This document shows positions 36,561 to 49,053 of a stretch of 64,000 nt of DNA, in pieces. A model generated the notes under the pieces. It was given only the letters and a program-made list of their open reading frames with translations, had not been told where the DNA came from and searched no databases. The DNA comes from Episyrphus balteatus (taxonomy: Eukaryota > Arthropoda > Insecta > Diptera > Syrphidae): contig NC_079134.1 in the NCBI RefSeq assembly GCF_945859705.1, positions 34,672,576-34,736,575 of the forward strand, given 5' to 3'. Position 1 is the first letter of the stretch, and every line of letters starts with the position of its first letter. A program made the position numbers and the translations under genes.

Positions 36561-36822
36561 TTGAAGTTTGAATAATGTATAAACATCGATGAGTTTATGA
36601 GCATTGATCCGTTTATTAAAGGGCTGTTCTAAATTTATGGTTAAGATACTAAATTAAGGAGAATACACAGCTTATTCTTATTTGATCAAAACCCGAAAGG
36701 TCAAATTTTGTGACTTAACTCCTTTGCCGTAAAGATTTAGGTAATGATTATTAATCAATGTTGCTCATATGTGGAAATTCTTTAAATTAAAGATAAACAA
36801 CTTTTAAGATTGCTTTATAGAT

Positions 36823-37512
36823 TAGGGCTGTAAAAGTAACGACAAAATGAGAACCCGCATGTATACGTAACTTTTGATACTAGTACCCGCATAAATAATA
36901 TCGTTACTCGTTACTTTCGCATGCTTCGTATGTTTCGTACATTTTGTATATTTTATGTATTTGATACGTTTCGTGTCTTTTGTAGGTATTTTAAGTATTT
37001 TTCGTACGTTGGTAGGTATGAGCAAAGATTATAGTATTCTATAATCTTTGGTATGAGGGTGTAAAATTTTTTTTTTTTGAAAAAACCAAAAACAATTTGT
37101 GTAATCTAAGGTACATTTTAAGGTCATAAACATTAATTTAAGTTGCGGCGTTCTCATGTTATAAGAGTTTGAAGGTAGCTATACTGATTTTTTTTCGATT
37201 TTTTTTTAATCAAACGTGGAAACTTATTTTATTTTTTTTTTCCTAATTTTTTGACCAAACTTTGGTAATTTTTTGTTTATATTCGTTCAGTAATCTTATC
37301 ATAATTCTTTAGAGACCTTTATTTCAAATAATCATTTTTAGCAAAAAACAAAACCGACTTCCATGGATCAAAACTGGGTTTTATGGTTTTTAAAATAGTT
37401 ACTATGGCTTTAAGTTAACGAAATTGAAATGGGACCACACTGCAGCCACCAGCTTTCCAATACAAAAAGAATTATCAAAATTGGTTCACTCAGTCCAAAG
37501 TTATGCGGTAAC

Positions 37513-37557
<45 letters not shown>

Positions 37558-38138
37558 GACGAATTGAATACCTCCTCCTTTTTGGAAGTCGGTAAAAAAA
37601 CATCTCGTAGATCTCGGAATATTAACACTTCAATACAACCATGTCGAACAATTTTTCATTTTTTTTTTTTTCTATTGAGAGTGATTTTCAAACCTCGTTT
37701 TCTCTGCTTTATTTTTAGTTGACAATTTTGCAGTGAAAATAAACAAATTTTTTGAAAAACCAAAAAAACTTTTGTATATTCTTAAGCTACATTTCAAGAC
37801 CATTAACAAAAAGGTCATAAACACATTGGTTTCGGCATCATAGAGAAAATTCCAAAACGTGTCTCTTTTGATATTTCTGTATAAATTATTATCGATAACA
37901 CAACGATACCTTGGCACTACTGTCTTTCGTATCTCATGTATCGGATGATTTAGTATTGAAATTTGAATGCGGTCGTTACTCTTACATATGTTTCGTATCT
38001 CGTATGTTTCGTTACTTCAGTACCCAGCAACGAAACATACGAGTAACGATACTGTTTACAAAGTAACGTTTCGTTACTCGTTACTGAAGCAAATACCCGC
38101 ATTTTAGTAACGAATACATACGACTTGCTACAGCTCTA
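36823..38138. mobile_element. hAT-like non-autonomous element with an exact 8-bp duplication
   Basis: The left end TAGGGCTGTAAAAGTAACG and the right end (minus strand) TAGAGCTGTAGCAAG are inverted repeats. Both sides carry TTATAGAT (36815-36822 and 38139-38146), an exact 8-bp target duplication. The subterminal regions are rich in GTAACG/CGTTAC units on both sides. The interior has two related stretches (about 37070-37157 and about 37745-37840), a small palindrome (37023-37051) and a run of 35 A. No transposase is encoded. Confidence 0.85.
37519..37553. repeat. Poly(A) tract of 35 bases
   Basis: An uninterrupted A run inside the hAT-like element. It follows GTTATGCGGTAACAAACAT and is followed after a few bases by a CCTCCTCCTTTTTGGAAGTC phrase. 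This recalls 3' tails of non-LTR retrotransposons, an inference from memory of such tails only. Confidence 0.9.
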
Positions 38139-38146
38139 TTATAGAT

Positions 38147-39408
38147 ATCACTGCTTGTTTTATTTGCTGGTTGGTAGTTGGTAGAGGGACTTGCCCTTAA
38201 GAATTGTTTTTTTTTGTACCTTTCCAATTCAATTTCTTTTTAAAAGCTTTAAATATAATAATTTTTTAATTTTTTGGATTTTAGATGCATACAAAACTCT
38301 ACAGCACAGCTCAACTTGTAGCATATTAATGACCCCGGGACCCCCCTCCCCCCCCTTTTATACGCCGTTGCTGTTGACAGTGTTCCCTATGACCTTTCAT
38401 ATTTGGTCCAAGTGGTGGGTCGTCTAACTGATTATGAGAAACGCGGCAAAAGTTATGGCGGTATCCTTGGTTTGAAATTTTTTTCTTTCAAATTTCTACA
38501 ATATCTAGTCTGTTTTTTGGTCGCCATATTATTATGCTATCAATATAAATCACAAAAACTGAGAGATAAACATAAAGACTCAATTAGTATTTTTAGTGGT
38601 TTCCAATTCTGATAAATTACAAAAGTTCTCTATCTATTTTTTTTTCACTTCTATAATAATGTTTCAACACACTCGTAGCAATTTTCAATTTTAATAAGAA
38701 GCTTCAGTAGTTATTAAGTTATCATTTTTTTGAAAATCTAATAAAATGTTTGATTATTTTTGTTTTCTATTTTTGTAATAGTTTTTAAGTTTTTTCTTTT
38801 TATCTTTTTAAACAAAGTCATTAATGTTATAAAATCTAATGTAAAGATATCTAAGTACTATAAAAGATATTTTATCTTAATGTACCAATTGATTTATAAT
38901 AAATTGAAATTGAAAAAAATTGAAAATTGTAATGTTACAAACATTTTTTTTTACACAGCACTGTTCATTCGATGGAAAATATGTTTGTATTTATTATTGT
39001 GATAGGACTTTTCTCCCAACGAGTAGGTATTTTCGTAAATTGTGACATGTGTGCATTTGAAATATAAGGATTTAGATTTTATTATTGAAAGATAGGTTGA
39101 TATATTGGCTCAGATGAGATTGACGTTCGATGGGAATATTTTTTGGTCTCTGAGTCTTATTGATTTCAACAGAATTCATTTAGCTATATGTGTTCAAAAC
39201 TCGGGTATGATATCAAAAAAAAAAAAATGGGAAAAACCGATGCGGCAGACATGATTGAATAAGAGATTTTATGGGAATTGAATTCCACTCTTCTGACTGG
39301 TCATAGGAAATTTTATTACTTTTGGTAGGTATGACACAAATAAAAATTGAAAATAGGAGATCACAAAAATGATCCTATATCCTATGAATATGAAGTCATG
39401 TAAAATTA
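38147..39408. other. AT-rich DNA, no recognised gene
   Basis: A short C-rich run (38339-38356) breaks otherwise AT-rich sequence. Frames at 38403-38612 and 38760-39002 lack family resemblance. Confidence 0.4.
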
Positions 39409-40430
39409 AATGCACGACTGGGTCGCACGAACTTGCTCTTAGAGTTAAAGTTGCTTAAATTTTTAAGACTTTTTGTATAGAAATTTGGAAAATGTAGGTA
39501 CCTACTATATAGGTAAAAAAAAAATAAAATTAGTTTTTTAAGAAAATAAAATAAAATCTGAAATCAAATTGCCCTCCAAAACAAGTATGCAATTTTGATT
39601 GATATATTAACATGCATTTTTAGAAAAAAAATTTTCAAAATCGTTAGAGCAGTTTTTTAAAAATCTAATTTTTTATAAATAATTTTTTGGAAAAAAAGTT
39701 TTAAAATAATATTGGTATGCCATTTTGTAAAAATCACTAATCAACATCTAAAAAAAAAATTTCAAAAAAATTCAATGTCCCGTTTTCGAAAATTTGATTT
39801 TTGAAAAAATAATTTTCAACATTTTTTAAAAATCCAAAAATTATTTTTTTTTAAATTTGGTTTTTGGTTTATATTTAAATTATATAAATGCTTCTTCACA
39901 AAAAGTTTCGTTGAAATCGAATAAGCTCTTTCAGAGATAATCGGATTTGAAAAAAACGGTTCTATGGCAGGTACCGTTAATAATGATTTTCAAAAAAAAT
40001 TTTTTTATTGAAATATAGACCTTGTCTTAAAACTAACATTTGAATTTTTTAAACAAAATCGTTGGAGCCGTTTTTGAGAAATTTCAATTTTACTAAAATC
40101 GGTATATGACAAGTACCGTTATTTTTGGTCCAAAAAAATTAATTCCAAAAACCCCTATGGAGAGGCGCCAAATAATGCTACATACCAAGTTTGACATCAA
40201 TCGGTTCATTCGTTTAAGCTGTAGCTTCGTTTACAGACAGACAGACAGACTGACAGACGGACAGACAGACGGACTTCCGGGACCCACTTTTTTGGCATTC
40301 TCTACCATCGTAATGTCATGGAAAAATGATATCTCAACTTTTTTTTTTTTTGTACGAATGCATAACTTGATATATAGTACCTATATCGCAAGTAAAAAAG
40401 GAGTGGAATGCCAATATTATTTTTAGATTA
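39409..40430 (+). repeat. Dispersed repeat, family B, best copy
   Basis: It starts ATGCACGACTGGGTCGCACG (also found inverted near 3720-3755), passes through text shared with the copies at 22.9-24.1 and 17.4-19.5 kb, then TTAAGCTGTAGCTTCG and a CAGA-rich run, and ends near ACCTATATCGCAAGTAAAAA. It is uninterrupted at both points where other copies carry insertions. About 1.0 kb; class unknown; non-coding. Confidence 0.65.
40226..40273 (+). repeat. CAGA-type simple repeat
   Basis: Serial CAGA/CGGA tetramers at the distal part of the family B copy. A degenerate equivalent is present near 36448. Confidence 0.8.
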
Positions 40431-43400
40431 TGCAACAGTGAGTTTGATTTAATGGAATTTCAAATAAATATTTTTCACAGAAAAAACGACTAAATTAATT
40501 GGAAATTGTTTCATATTTTCAAGAAATGACAAGAAATAGCTGCTTTTATAGATTTGAGAATTCTAAGGAAAGTAAAAGGACCTTGAAGGTTGTATCTAAT
40601 AAGATTTAAATGCATTAATCCATTACTTCTTGCTGTTATCCTTTCTTCTTTCAGTTTCCCGTCTTAAAACATGGTCAAATCTTATAAAAATAAAAAAAAA
40701 AAGTCAATATAGGTAATTATCCCGCCCCGTCAATTTTCAATTCATCCATAAAGGTGTTATGCACACTCCACCAAAAACCCGTTAATTGTTTGTATTGCCC
40801 GAGTGTCCATGACACTTTGGCATTAAGTTATAAATTTATTCACCCCGCTAATTGCCTGATACAAAATAATTTTCAAATCAATCATTTTAAAGACTGCCAT
40901 TAAAGCTCAAAATTGCCCTCTTCCTTCAGGCTGTTATACTCCTCTCGCTCGCTAGCATATTACACTTCACCGCACCATATACACCCAATAGCATATATAC
41001 AAACAATAGGTAAACCCCAAAGGAATTTGCGCGAGAGTGAGAGCAAGTGAAAGCAATGACGATACGATGGCGACGACAGCAGAACGAACATGAACCAAAC
41101 CAAAGGAACAAAACCCAGCCAACCAAAAGAATTATGCCACCAGGGTTTGGTAATTTTATGCAAATCCCTTTATGACCACACTTTAAACACTTTTATTCTC
41201 TGGCAACACTTAAATTTTCAACTTCACAAAGTCGCTGCGAATTAAAAGTGAACACATAAAAACGATAACCTACAGGAAAGCCAGCTTCAACTCCGACACA
41301 TAAACCTACACACACACACAAACACACATTTACTCCTCTTCCGTGTCCCAGTTTTTTCGTTTTTTTTTTTCTTATTTCCTTTTTTATTTTGTTGGCTTCT
41401 TTTATTCTGTTGCTCTCTCTGTGTCCCTGATAAATCGCAGTAATGTATGCCTTGAATCCTGTGAGTGGTTTTTTTTTTTTTTATGTCGTCGTCGACGGAA
41501 TCATCCTTATCCTGGTACCTATCTGGAGCAAAATCGAAAACACCGAGCTGGAAGTGGTTCAGTTTCAGTTTCAGTCCCCTAGACCTTCCCTTCCGCGTGA
41601 CTGATTTCCGCCTGTGTTCATGTTTTCTCCTCGTTCCTTGTTTTCATGCATTTCATTCTGCTGTTTTTTTTTTGCTTGCTCTTCCATCCTTCCTTTTTGT
41701 TGATTTGTTCTTTCTGTTGTGTAGGAGGATGCTTTGTTTCCTTCCATCATTTTCTTTATCCTTCATATTTTTTATTCTTCATGTTTTTTTTTTTTTGTTC
41801 TATTTTCATTATGTGGTGGGGGTGTTCATCCAAAAAAGATAAAGGAACCTTAAAATTTGCGGTTTTACCAACAACAAAAAAATATCTATTGATGGCAAGG
41901 CCGCGAATGAAAATTATGTGGGATAGAAACTGGGGTACAAAATATAAAAAAAAAAAAAAATTAAAAAGTTCGAATGATAAAGCATTTCGGGGATTCTAGA
42001 ACAAGCCTTGAAACTTTTATATTCTGTACCTAGAATAACCAGCTTTGATAACAAGGATTTTAGAAAATATCAAATGAATTTTAGCACTAACCTGGAACGA
42101 AATTTCCTAGAAAATTAAAATTCGTAGATATACAGACGTCTCATCCCATTTTTACACCTCCTAATGCAACGGGTTCGATCGTAGCAAATAATAACATTTT
42201 TAGAGACGATATGGTATGAAATGAATGAAGAAAAGTTTGGTAGTGTGAAATATGTCACTGGTTACCTTTATGCAGATTAAAAAAACTTCATTTACGTTCA
42301 CTCGGTAAATAAAAAAAAAAAAAATATAAATAAAAACGTTTGCATCCATAAGCGAAAAACTTTGCATAAATTCCCGAAATTCAACTTAATCTTTTTATTT
42401 TCTTTAAATTTCCAAAGAAAAATGTAAAACTCATATACCTTTCACTTAACACCTTTGAACATAAATACACCTGCGCACATGTGTACACAAATAAATTCAA
42501 AAAACCAACATTTATGGGGAAAAAATATATTTCCTGGTAATTTAAATTTCCCTTTGGTCTCTTTGTAGAATTATTGTATTTTCGGATGTAGACTCGTTGG
42601 TATTAAGAGGTTTTTTTTGTTGGTAATGTTAAATATATATACCTTCGTAGGAGAGTGCGTTCCAAATGAGATTTATTTTGTCACCTGCCAGTCTTTTTTG
42701 TGTATATTTTTACTGGGAAAATAAATGTTTGCTGGAAAATAACTGTCAAGGGTTGTAACAAGGACATATTTTTGTTTATTTTTTTTTACTTTTATTACGG
42801 CTTGAATGTTGCTGGGAATGAAGTAAGTCTTATTGTTACTTTATATAGCTATGGTAAAGCATTTAAGGCAATTATTTGAAATTCTAAGCTTTTTTTTTAA
42901 GGAAGGAGGGATAATACCAGAAAATGGGTAAAGTTCCGACTAAAGTCGGAAATACAAAATACTAATGCATTAAATTGCAGTTTTTTTTTGTCTCAAATGA
43001 TTAATTTTTCAGCCACTTTTTGTTTCAATTTCAATCGATTTTTAATAAGATGTCTTTTTAAGATTACCTCCTAAGTTCTGCAGTGATTGTAATAATTTTA
43101 TCCTTGATTTTTCACCCAATTTTCAGAAAATTAAATTTTTAAAAGTTGTTCCTAAAAATGTTCCAAGGTTTTCAAAACTTTTTATTTTTTCAAAAACTCT
43201 AAAGGAAAAAAAAACTTTGCAATGTCCTGGAATATCTTCTGACTGAAATGAAAAACTACTGTATACCTTTATTTAGAGCGTTCAATTCTCTTTGATATTG
43301 GCAGTGGAATTTATCCTTCATTATTTATGGAGTTATAAATAAGACATTATTTCTAACCTTGTTTTGAAATTTCATAAGATATAATTTTTGTTCTGTTTTT

Positions 43401-44179
43401 ATGACAAGTAATTTTTTTTTATTTTAATTTTTCTTATGCATTTATGAAACTGTGTCACTTTTTTTCCGGACTCAAAAATGTTACCAATTTTATGTTAAAA
43501 TTACTTTTTCGATTTTATCCCAAAATTTGCATATGATCGTCAATAAGTAGCCGGGAACCATAGCAGGGACAGAATGATCAGATTGATCTTTTGCATACAC
43601 GTTAATAATAGTGTCTACAAGCCGAAACTAAAAAGTTTTTTTTTATCATTTTGCTCCGAAGATATTAAAATTTCAAAAATTCAGTAAAAATCCATAAATC
43701 GATAATTTATAGAAAAATCGATTTATTTTTATTTCTCTTTTTAAACTTAAAAAAAAAATTAAATACAAATTATTATTATCGTACTATTAAAGATTTTTTT
43801 GAAAAAAAAAAAAAAAATCATTCAAATTGATCGATTATTTTATTTTTAGAATTATGAGAAATTTTTTAAAATTTTTTTTCTTAAGCTTGAAAAAAAAACA
43901 TTTTAATGCAAAATATTACAAGTATAATATGAAAAATATTGGAGAAAAAAATTAATAAAATAAATACATTAGTTATCGAGAAAATTGTATTTATTTTTAC
44001 ATATACCTATTTCGAAAATTTGTACAAAAATGTTTTTGAGTGACTGTAGTTCTCATAAAGGTAGAGTGAAGAGCAATATTTCTAACAACCTCAACTAACG
44101 AGCAATTGCTTAAGTCTCCCAAAAGATGTTAAAAAAAATGAATTAAAAATGAATATCGATAAATCGATAAAATTAATTA
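40431..44179. other. Intergenic or intronic DNA
   Basis: Positions 40550-42700 are comparatively non-repetitive with T runs and CA/GA simple stretches (41310-41328). Positions 42750-44180 are strongly AT-rich. Frames near 41343-41999 are F/L-rich translations of pyrimidine tracts, and no gene was recognised. Confidence 0.4.
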
Positions 44180-44590
44180 TATCTAAATCGATTTTTTTTC
44201 AGAGGCTCAAAAATACCTACATTTTTTTTTTCAATAAAATTTATAAGACTGATATGATACCAGTTGAATATAATATAGTTTTAATTTCAAAATACATTTT
44301 TTTTCAAGAAAATATATAAGAACAGGTGTTTGAAAAAGTCCATCGAAATTGATCCGTTGGATCCGTTTTGGAGAAAAAAAAAACTTTCACACTAATAAAT
44401 TCAAGCCGAATGCGTCCACTGAATTTGGCCCCGATTGCGGGTCCAGCCGAGCACAAATCCACACACCTACACACTTTTTTTGCATTTGCTATTATCGTAA
44501 TATCATTCCTTATCATAATTTTGAAACGAAAAATGTCAACTCGAAAATGCACTTTCACAGTATACCTATCGAGATGTTTTTGAATTTTTA
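44180..44590 (+). repeat. Dispersed repeat, family B, distal part
   Basis: TTTTTTGCATTTGCTATTATC, then CGTAATATCATT and a block ending ACAGTATACCTATCGAGATG, align with 40.29-40.40 kb. This copy is diverged, and several overlapping short frames are chance. Confidence 0.5.
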
Positions 44591-46692
44591 AAAATTACTA
44601 TAAGTTGTTCCAAGTCCCAAGCGGAACACTTAAATCTCTTAAGCCAAACCAAGAAATTGATTATAGAACCAAGAACTAAATATTTCAATTAAAAAAAAGA
44701 AAGGTTTTTGGTAAACAATCACCCCATTTTTGCCTTAGTTTTGAAAATTAAAAAATAAAAAAATAAAAGCAAGTTGATCTTCTGTTTCTCTAAATCATAT
44801 TAAAATCTTATCTGTTACTTCTTGTTTTTTTCTTCTTAATATTGATTTTTAGTATGAAAATTTTTTAAAACAAAAAAATTCTTCCGGCTCCTTTTGAGAA
44901 ATCCAAATCTTAAAAAGTGCAGTCACTCAAATCCAAATTTTCCAAAACTTCATTCAAAAATATTCAAATCTAATATTATTTTAAGAATAATGATTTACCA
45001 ATTTTGTTATAACAAATTAACTATGCAGTGCATGCTTTTTTCATTGAGTCATAAAATTGTCCCTTTTTTATAAAATTTATAATAAATTACAACATTTCAT
45101 AAATCAACGTTATCCCGCGAGGCCTCTATCTGCTTAGCTGATTTAGGTATTTCACTAAAAAAAAAGACCCTTGTTACATATTTTCAAGCTTCATTTCATC
45201 TAAGAGCCATAAAATATGCTTTGTTTCATTTTTAAAATAAATTTGCTTAAGTCCTTATCAAAATGTTTCACGTACCAGTGGATGAATTTTTTGTTTTTTA
45301 TTTTTTACGGTTTTTTTTTTTAATGTCATACTGAACGCATATCCAATGTCATGGTAACATCCTTATCCAAAGATGCAAAAGTTAAATGTCTACATTTGCA
45401 CATGCTTCGTGACTCTTACAAGCTTCCACTATCACACTAGACGACTCCTACTACAACGACGACGACGAAAATGACAACGACGTCACGTGTCATGGAATTT
45501 CAGACAATATCTCGTCGCATAACTTAAGTCCTTGCTGGCTCCTACTTTCCACACACATCATATTATCATGCTCACATAATATAACCTAAAAAAAAAGAGA
45601 TAAAACAAAAAAAAAAACCTCTTGGATCCTTTTTTTTTCGTTGTTCCTTGTTATCAACTTAAAAAAAAAGAAGAAGGAAAAATTATGCAAATTCTTGTGA
45701 TAATAAATGGCCAAGAATGCATTCAGTGACGCGTATGACTCTTTCACTATTATATCCTTTCGAAAATGTGGTCATTTATTCTGATGTTATCCTCGTTCAG
45801 AATATTCATTCATCATCATTTTACATACATATATATACTCTCGAACTCGTACATCAGCTATATTCTGATGTTCTATGTAGTGTAGAATTGTATAATTCAA
45901 CTTGTTCGTCCGCAGCATCATTAACAACTATGATCATCATTATTCTATTCGTGATGATGATGATGGTTTGCGGAAAATGCAAGTACAATTTCTACAAAGT
46001 CACTGTCGCCAACCCACGCATTTTTTAGAACTTAAGACCATCACGACGAAAAGATATGAATATCATTAAAAATAAGGAAGAGGTTTCTTTTGCCAATTTG
46101 AAGAAATACAAAAAAGTCCGCCAGGATTTCTTTGTCCTTTTAATGGAAAACGATTTGTGAATTTCTCCAGACAAGGAAATGTTTTAAATTGTAGTTTTGT
46201 TTTAAAATGAATAATGTCATCAATCACCCCTGACTTAAGGATTTAAGAAAATGTTTCCCAAATTTGAATTGCAATTATAATTATGGAAACAAGATTAAGA
46301 ATATTATCAATCTTAAAAATATTTAAACACAAAATGAGAACACTTTGTCTCTGATAAGGCATATCGGCCCCCGGTAATTAGTTGATTTGAAATAGATTTG
46401 CAGATTTTTTGTAACCAAAAAATGTATCTCATCTCGCCAGAAAATACAGTGTTTATTTTCAAAAATAATCAATTGGATACATTTTTCCTTGCCTTTAATT
46501 TATCTAATTAATCCACAAATTTTACTTTTTCTGTGTCTAAAGTACAATAATGCTTAGAATTTGAAAGGAGAACCAATGAACTCATTGTACAAAACTTGGT
46601 AATTATAATTTATAACTAACATGGTAATTATAACTAAAATGAAAAAATTACTTTTCTCAAAAACGAATCATTAGTGTCGTAAATAAGTTCAT
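44591..46692. other. Intergenic or intronic DNA
   Basis: Positions 45350-46030 are less AT-rich, with ACGACGACGACG (45457-45468) and GATGATGATGATGG (45953-45966) simple repeats. No gene recognised. Confidence 0.4.
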
Positions 46693-46701
46693 GTTTTCGA
46701 A

Positions 46702-47545
46702 GGGTTGGGGTCGAAATTCTGTATGTTGCAAAATTCTGTATTCAAAATACTGTATGCCAAAAAACTGTATGTCAAAATTCTGTATGTGCAAAATGCTGTA
46801 CGAACAAAATTCTGTACAGCAAAATTCTGGTTGGTCAAAACACTGTATTTCAAAATTCTGTACATCAAAATTCTGTATATCAAAATTCTGTAAAAATGCT
46901 GTACAAAATATTTTTTACAGCATTTTTAGAGAATTTTGAAATACAGATATATTTAAAAGAGAGTTTACTATGAATTTCTAAGAGATCAACTATATAAAGA
47001 GGCAAGCTTCTAATGCTGATTAATCTAGGTACTTTATTAGGAGCTACGGAAAAAAAAATAGAGAAAACAAAACTACACTTATTTAAAAAAAAAAAAACAA
47101 TCTGAATTCAACCACGTTAAACCTAAAACGGATTGAAAAAAAAAAATTAAATTTATATTGATTTTGACATTTTTTTGGTAAAATGTATTTTGTGTGTTTA
47201 AGAAAAGTTTGATTTGTGTTCCTAGAATTTTCTTTTTTACTTTAATAATTATGTTTCTATAAAATTACAACTTTACTGTCAATAATTATATTTAAAGCTA
47301 GTATTTAGTGTTTTTTAATCAAAGGAAATTTCTTGAAAAATACTGTATTGAAAATACAGTATTTTGCCGTACAGAATTTTACAAAACAGAATTCTGCAAG
47401 TCAGTATTTTGTAAATACAGTATTTTGACGTACAGAATTTTGTATTTACAGTATAATGACGTACAGAATTATGGTCTTACAGTATTTTGACCCCACAGAA
47501 TTTTGTAGTACAGAATTTTGACAAGCAGAATTATGACCCGCTCCC
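46702..47545. mobile_element. Foldback element 1, arms of about 15-bp units, 9-bp duplication
   Basis: The left end GGGTTGGGGTC leads into about 12 units close to CAAAATTCTGTATNN (46711-46900). The right arm (47331-47545) is about 12 inverted units ending GACCCGCTCCC. Exact 9-bp flanks GTTTTCGAA lie at 46693-46701 and 47546-47554. The central 380 bp is AT-rich and non-coding. The left and right arms differ in unit order, so they are two distinct arm types. The architecture (arms of short tandem units, 9-bp duplication) is that of Drosophila FB/NOF-type (MULE-NOF) foldbacks; that relationship is inferred from structure, not from sequence. Confidence 0.85.
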
Positions 47546-47554
47546 GTTTTCGAA

Positions 47555-48010
47555 AAAAAAACACTTTTTTTGACCGTTAAACGGCTTTCGTACCAAAATG
47601 TCTCTTTCTTAGTAAACAATTCCACAGAAAATTTCCATACGCAAGAATTAATATGTTAAAATTAGGAGACAAAAAACATATTTTAAAATTCGTCAATTTT
47701 TTTTTGAAAATCAATTTTAACTAATCATTGATATAAAATTGAAAAAAAAAACAGCGATAAGTTGACAGAACCGATTCTTTCAACCAAGCATTAATTTTTC
47801 AGTACTGGGAGCGAAAAAAACCAATGCGAAATCATTGTTGTTTTTAAAATAATGTGATTTCAACGTTTTATAATTTTTTGATTTTGTTTTTAAATGACAT
47901 GAAATATACATCTGAACGATATAAAAACAAGATGTTTTGGTTTTTAATATACATGAGACATTGCATTTAGATTTAAAAGTTGAATTGAATTTTTTTATAT
48001 AGGTATATGT
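47555..48010. other. AT-rich DNA between two foldback copies
   Basis: No gene seen. It separates two copies of the same foldback family that lie in opposite orientation. Confidence 0.5.
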
Positions 48011-48018
48011 AAATAAAT

Positions 48019-48522
48019 GGGAGCGGGTCATAATTCTGCTTGTCAAAATTCTGTACGACAAAATTCTGTGTTATCAAAATACTGTAATACCATAATTCTG
48101 TACGTCATTATACTGTAAATACAAAATTCTGTACGTCAAAATACTGTATCAACAAAATACTGACATGCAAAATTCTGTTTTGTAAAATTCTGTACGGCAA
48201 AATACTGTATATCAAAATTCTGTAAAAATGCTGTAAAAAAATATCGTTTTGATAATGTAAAAAAGTGCGCGCGCACTTTTTTACATTATCAAAACGATAT
48301 TTTTTTACAGCATTTTTACAGAATTTTGATATACAGTATTTTGCCGTACAGAATTTTGAAATACAGTATTTTGACCAACCAGAATTTTGCTATACAGAAT
48401 TTTGACTTTCAGAATTTTGTTCCTACAGCATTCTGCACATACAGAATTTTGACATACAGTATTTTGGCATACAGTATTTTGAATACAGAATTTTGCAACA
48501 TACAGAATTTCGACCCCAACCC
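48019..48522. mobile_element. Foldback element 2, opposite orientation, 8-bp duplication
   Basis: It starts GGGAGCGGGTC and ends GACCCCAACCC, so its end types are swapped relative to element 1. The flanks AAATAAAT are at 48011-48018 and 48523-48530. Its left arm matches the right arm of element 1 inverted, and its right arm matches the left arm of element 1 inverted. The centre (about 48240-48301) is a perfect palindrome around GTGCGCGCGCAC. The internal AT-rich region of element 1 is absent. Confidence 0.85.
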
Positions 48523-48530
48523 AAATAAAT

Positions 48531-49053
48531 AATGCGAATTTCATGTTGTTTTAACAAGAATGAATCCATTTTAAAACGTATAAAATGTAGAATAATACAT
48601 ATTTATACTTTTTCTTGTAGGTATGATCTTTGGATAGTGAGTGATAGTGTTTTACGGAAATCACTAGACAGAAGAACTATCAGGGCGGACGAACTTGTAA
48701 TAACTCTGTAACTCTTTGTAATAGGAATTAAAAGACAAAATAGGAGTGTCGGTGGGTGGGTTTTTTGTTTAAACTTTTCATTCTCTGAAATCAATAGATC
48801 TTGAGAATTTCAGCGAAATCGTTTGAGCCGTTCTCGGCAGATTGTATTTAAATTATTTTTTTTCTAACTCATAAAAACAAATTCTGAAAATTTCATAAAA
48901 ATTGCTAGCAATTTTTACGAGAAACAAGCATTAAGAAATGTGGGCGTTACTGACAGATCCGCCCCCACAACTCGGGTTGTGCAAGAGTTTCAATATCTCA
49001 AATTTGGATTAGAGTTCACTAATGGCACCATCTAGAGGTAAAATCATGAACTA
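48531..49053. other. AT-rich DNA, no recognised feature
   Basis: No gene. Contains a short phrase, GAAATCGTTTGAGCCGTT (48814-48831), of the kind found in family B repeats. Confidence 0.4.

Noticed and set aside
41343..41999. Overlapping F/L-rich open frames
   Set aside because: They are translations of long pyrimidine tracts in several frames at once.
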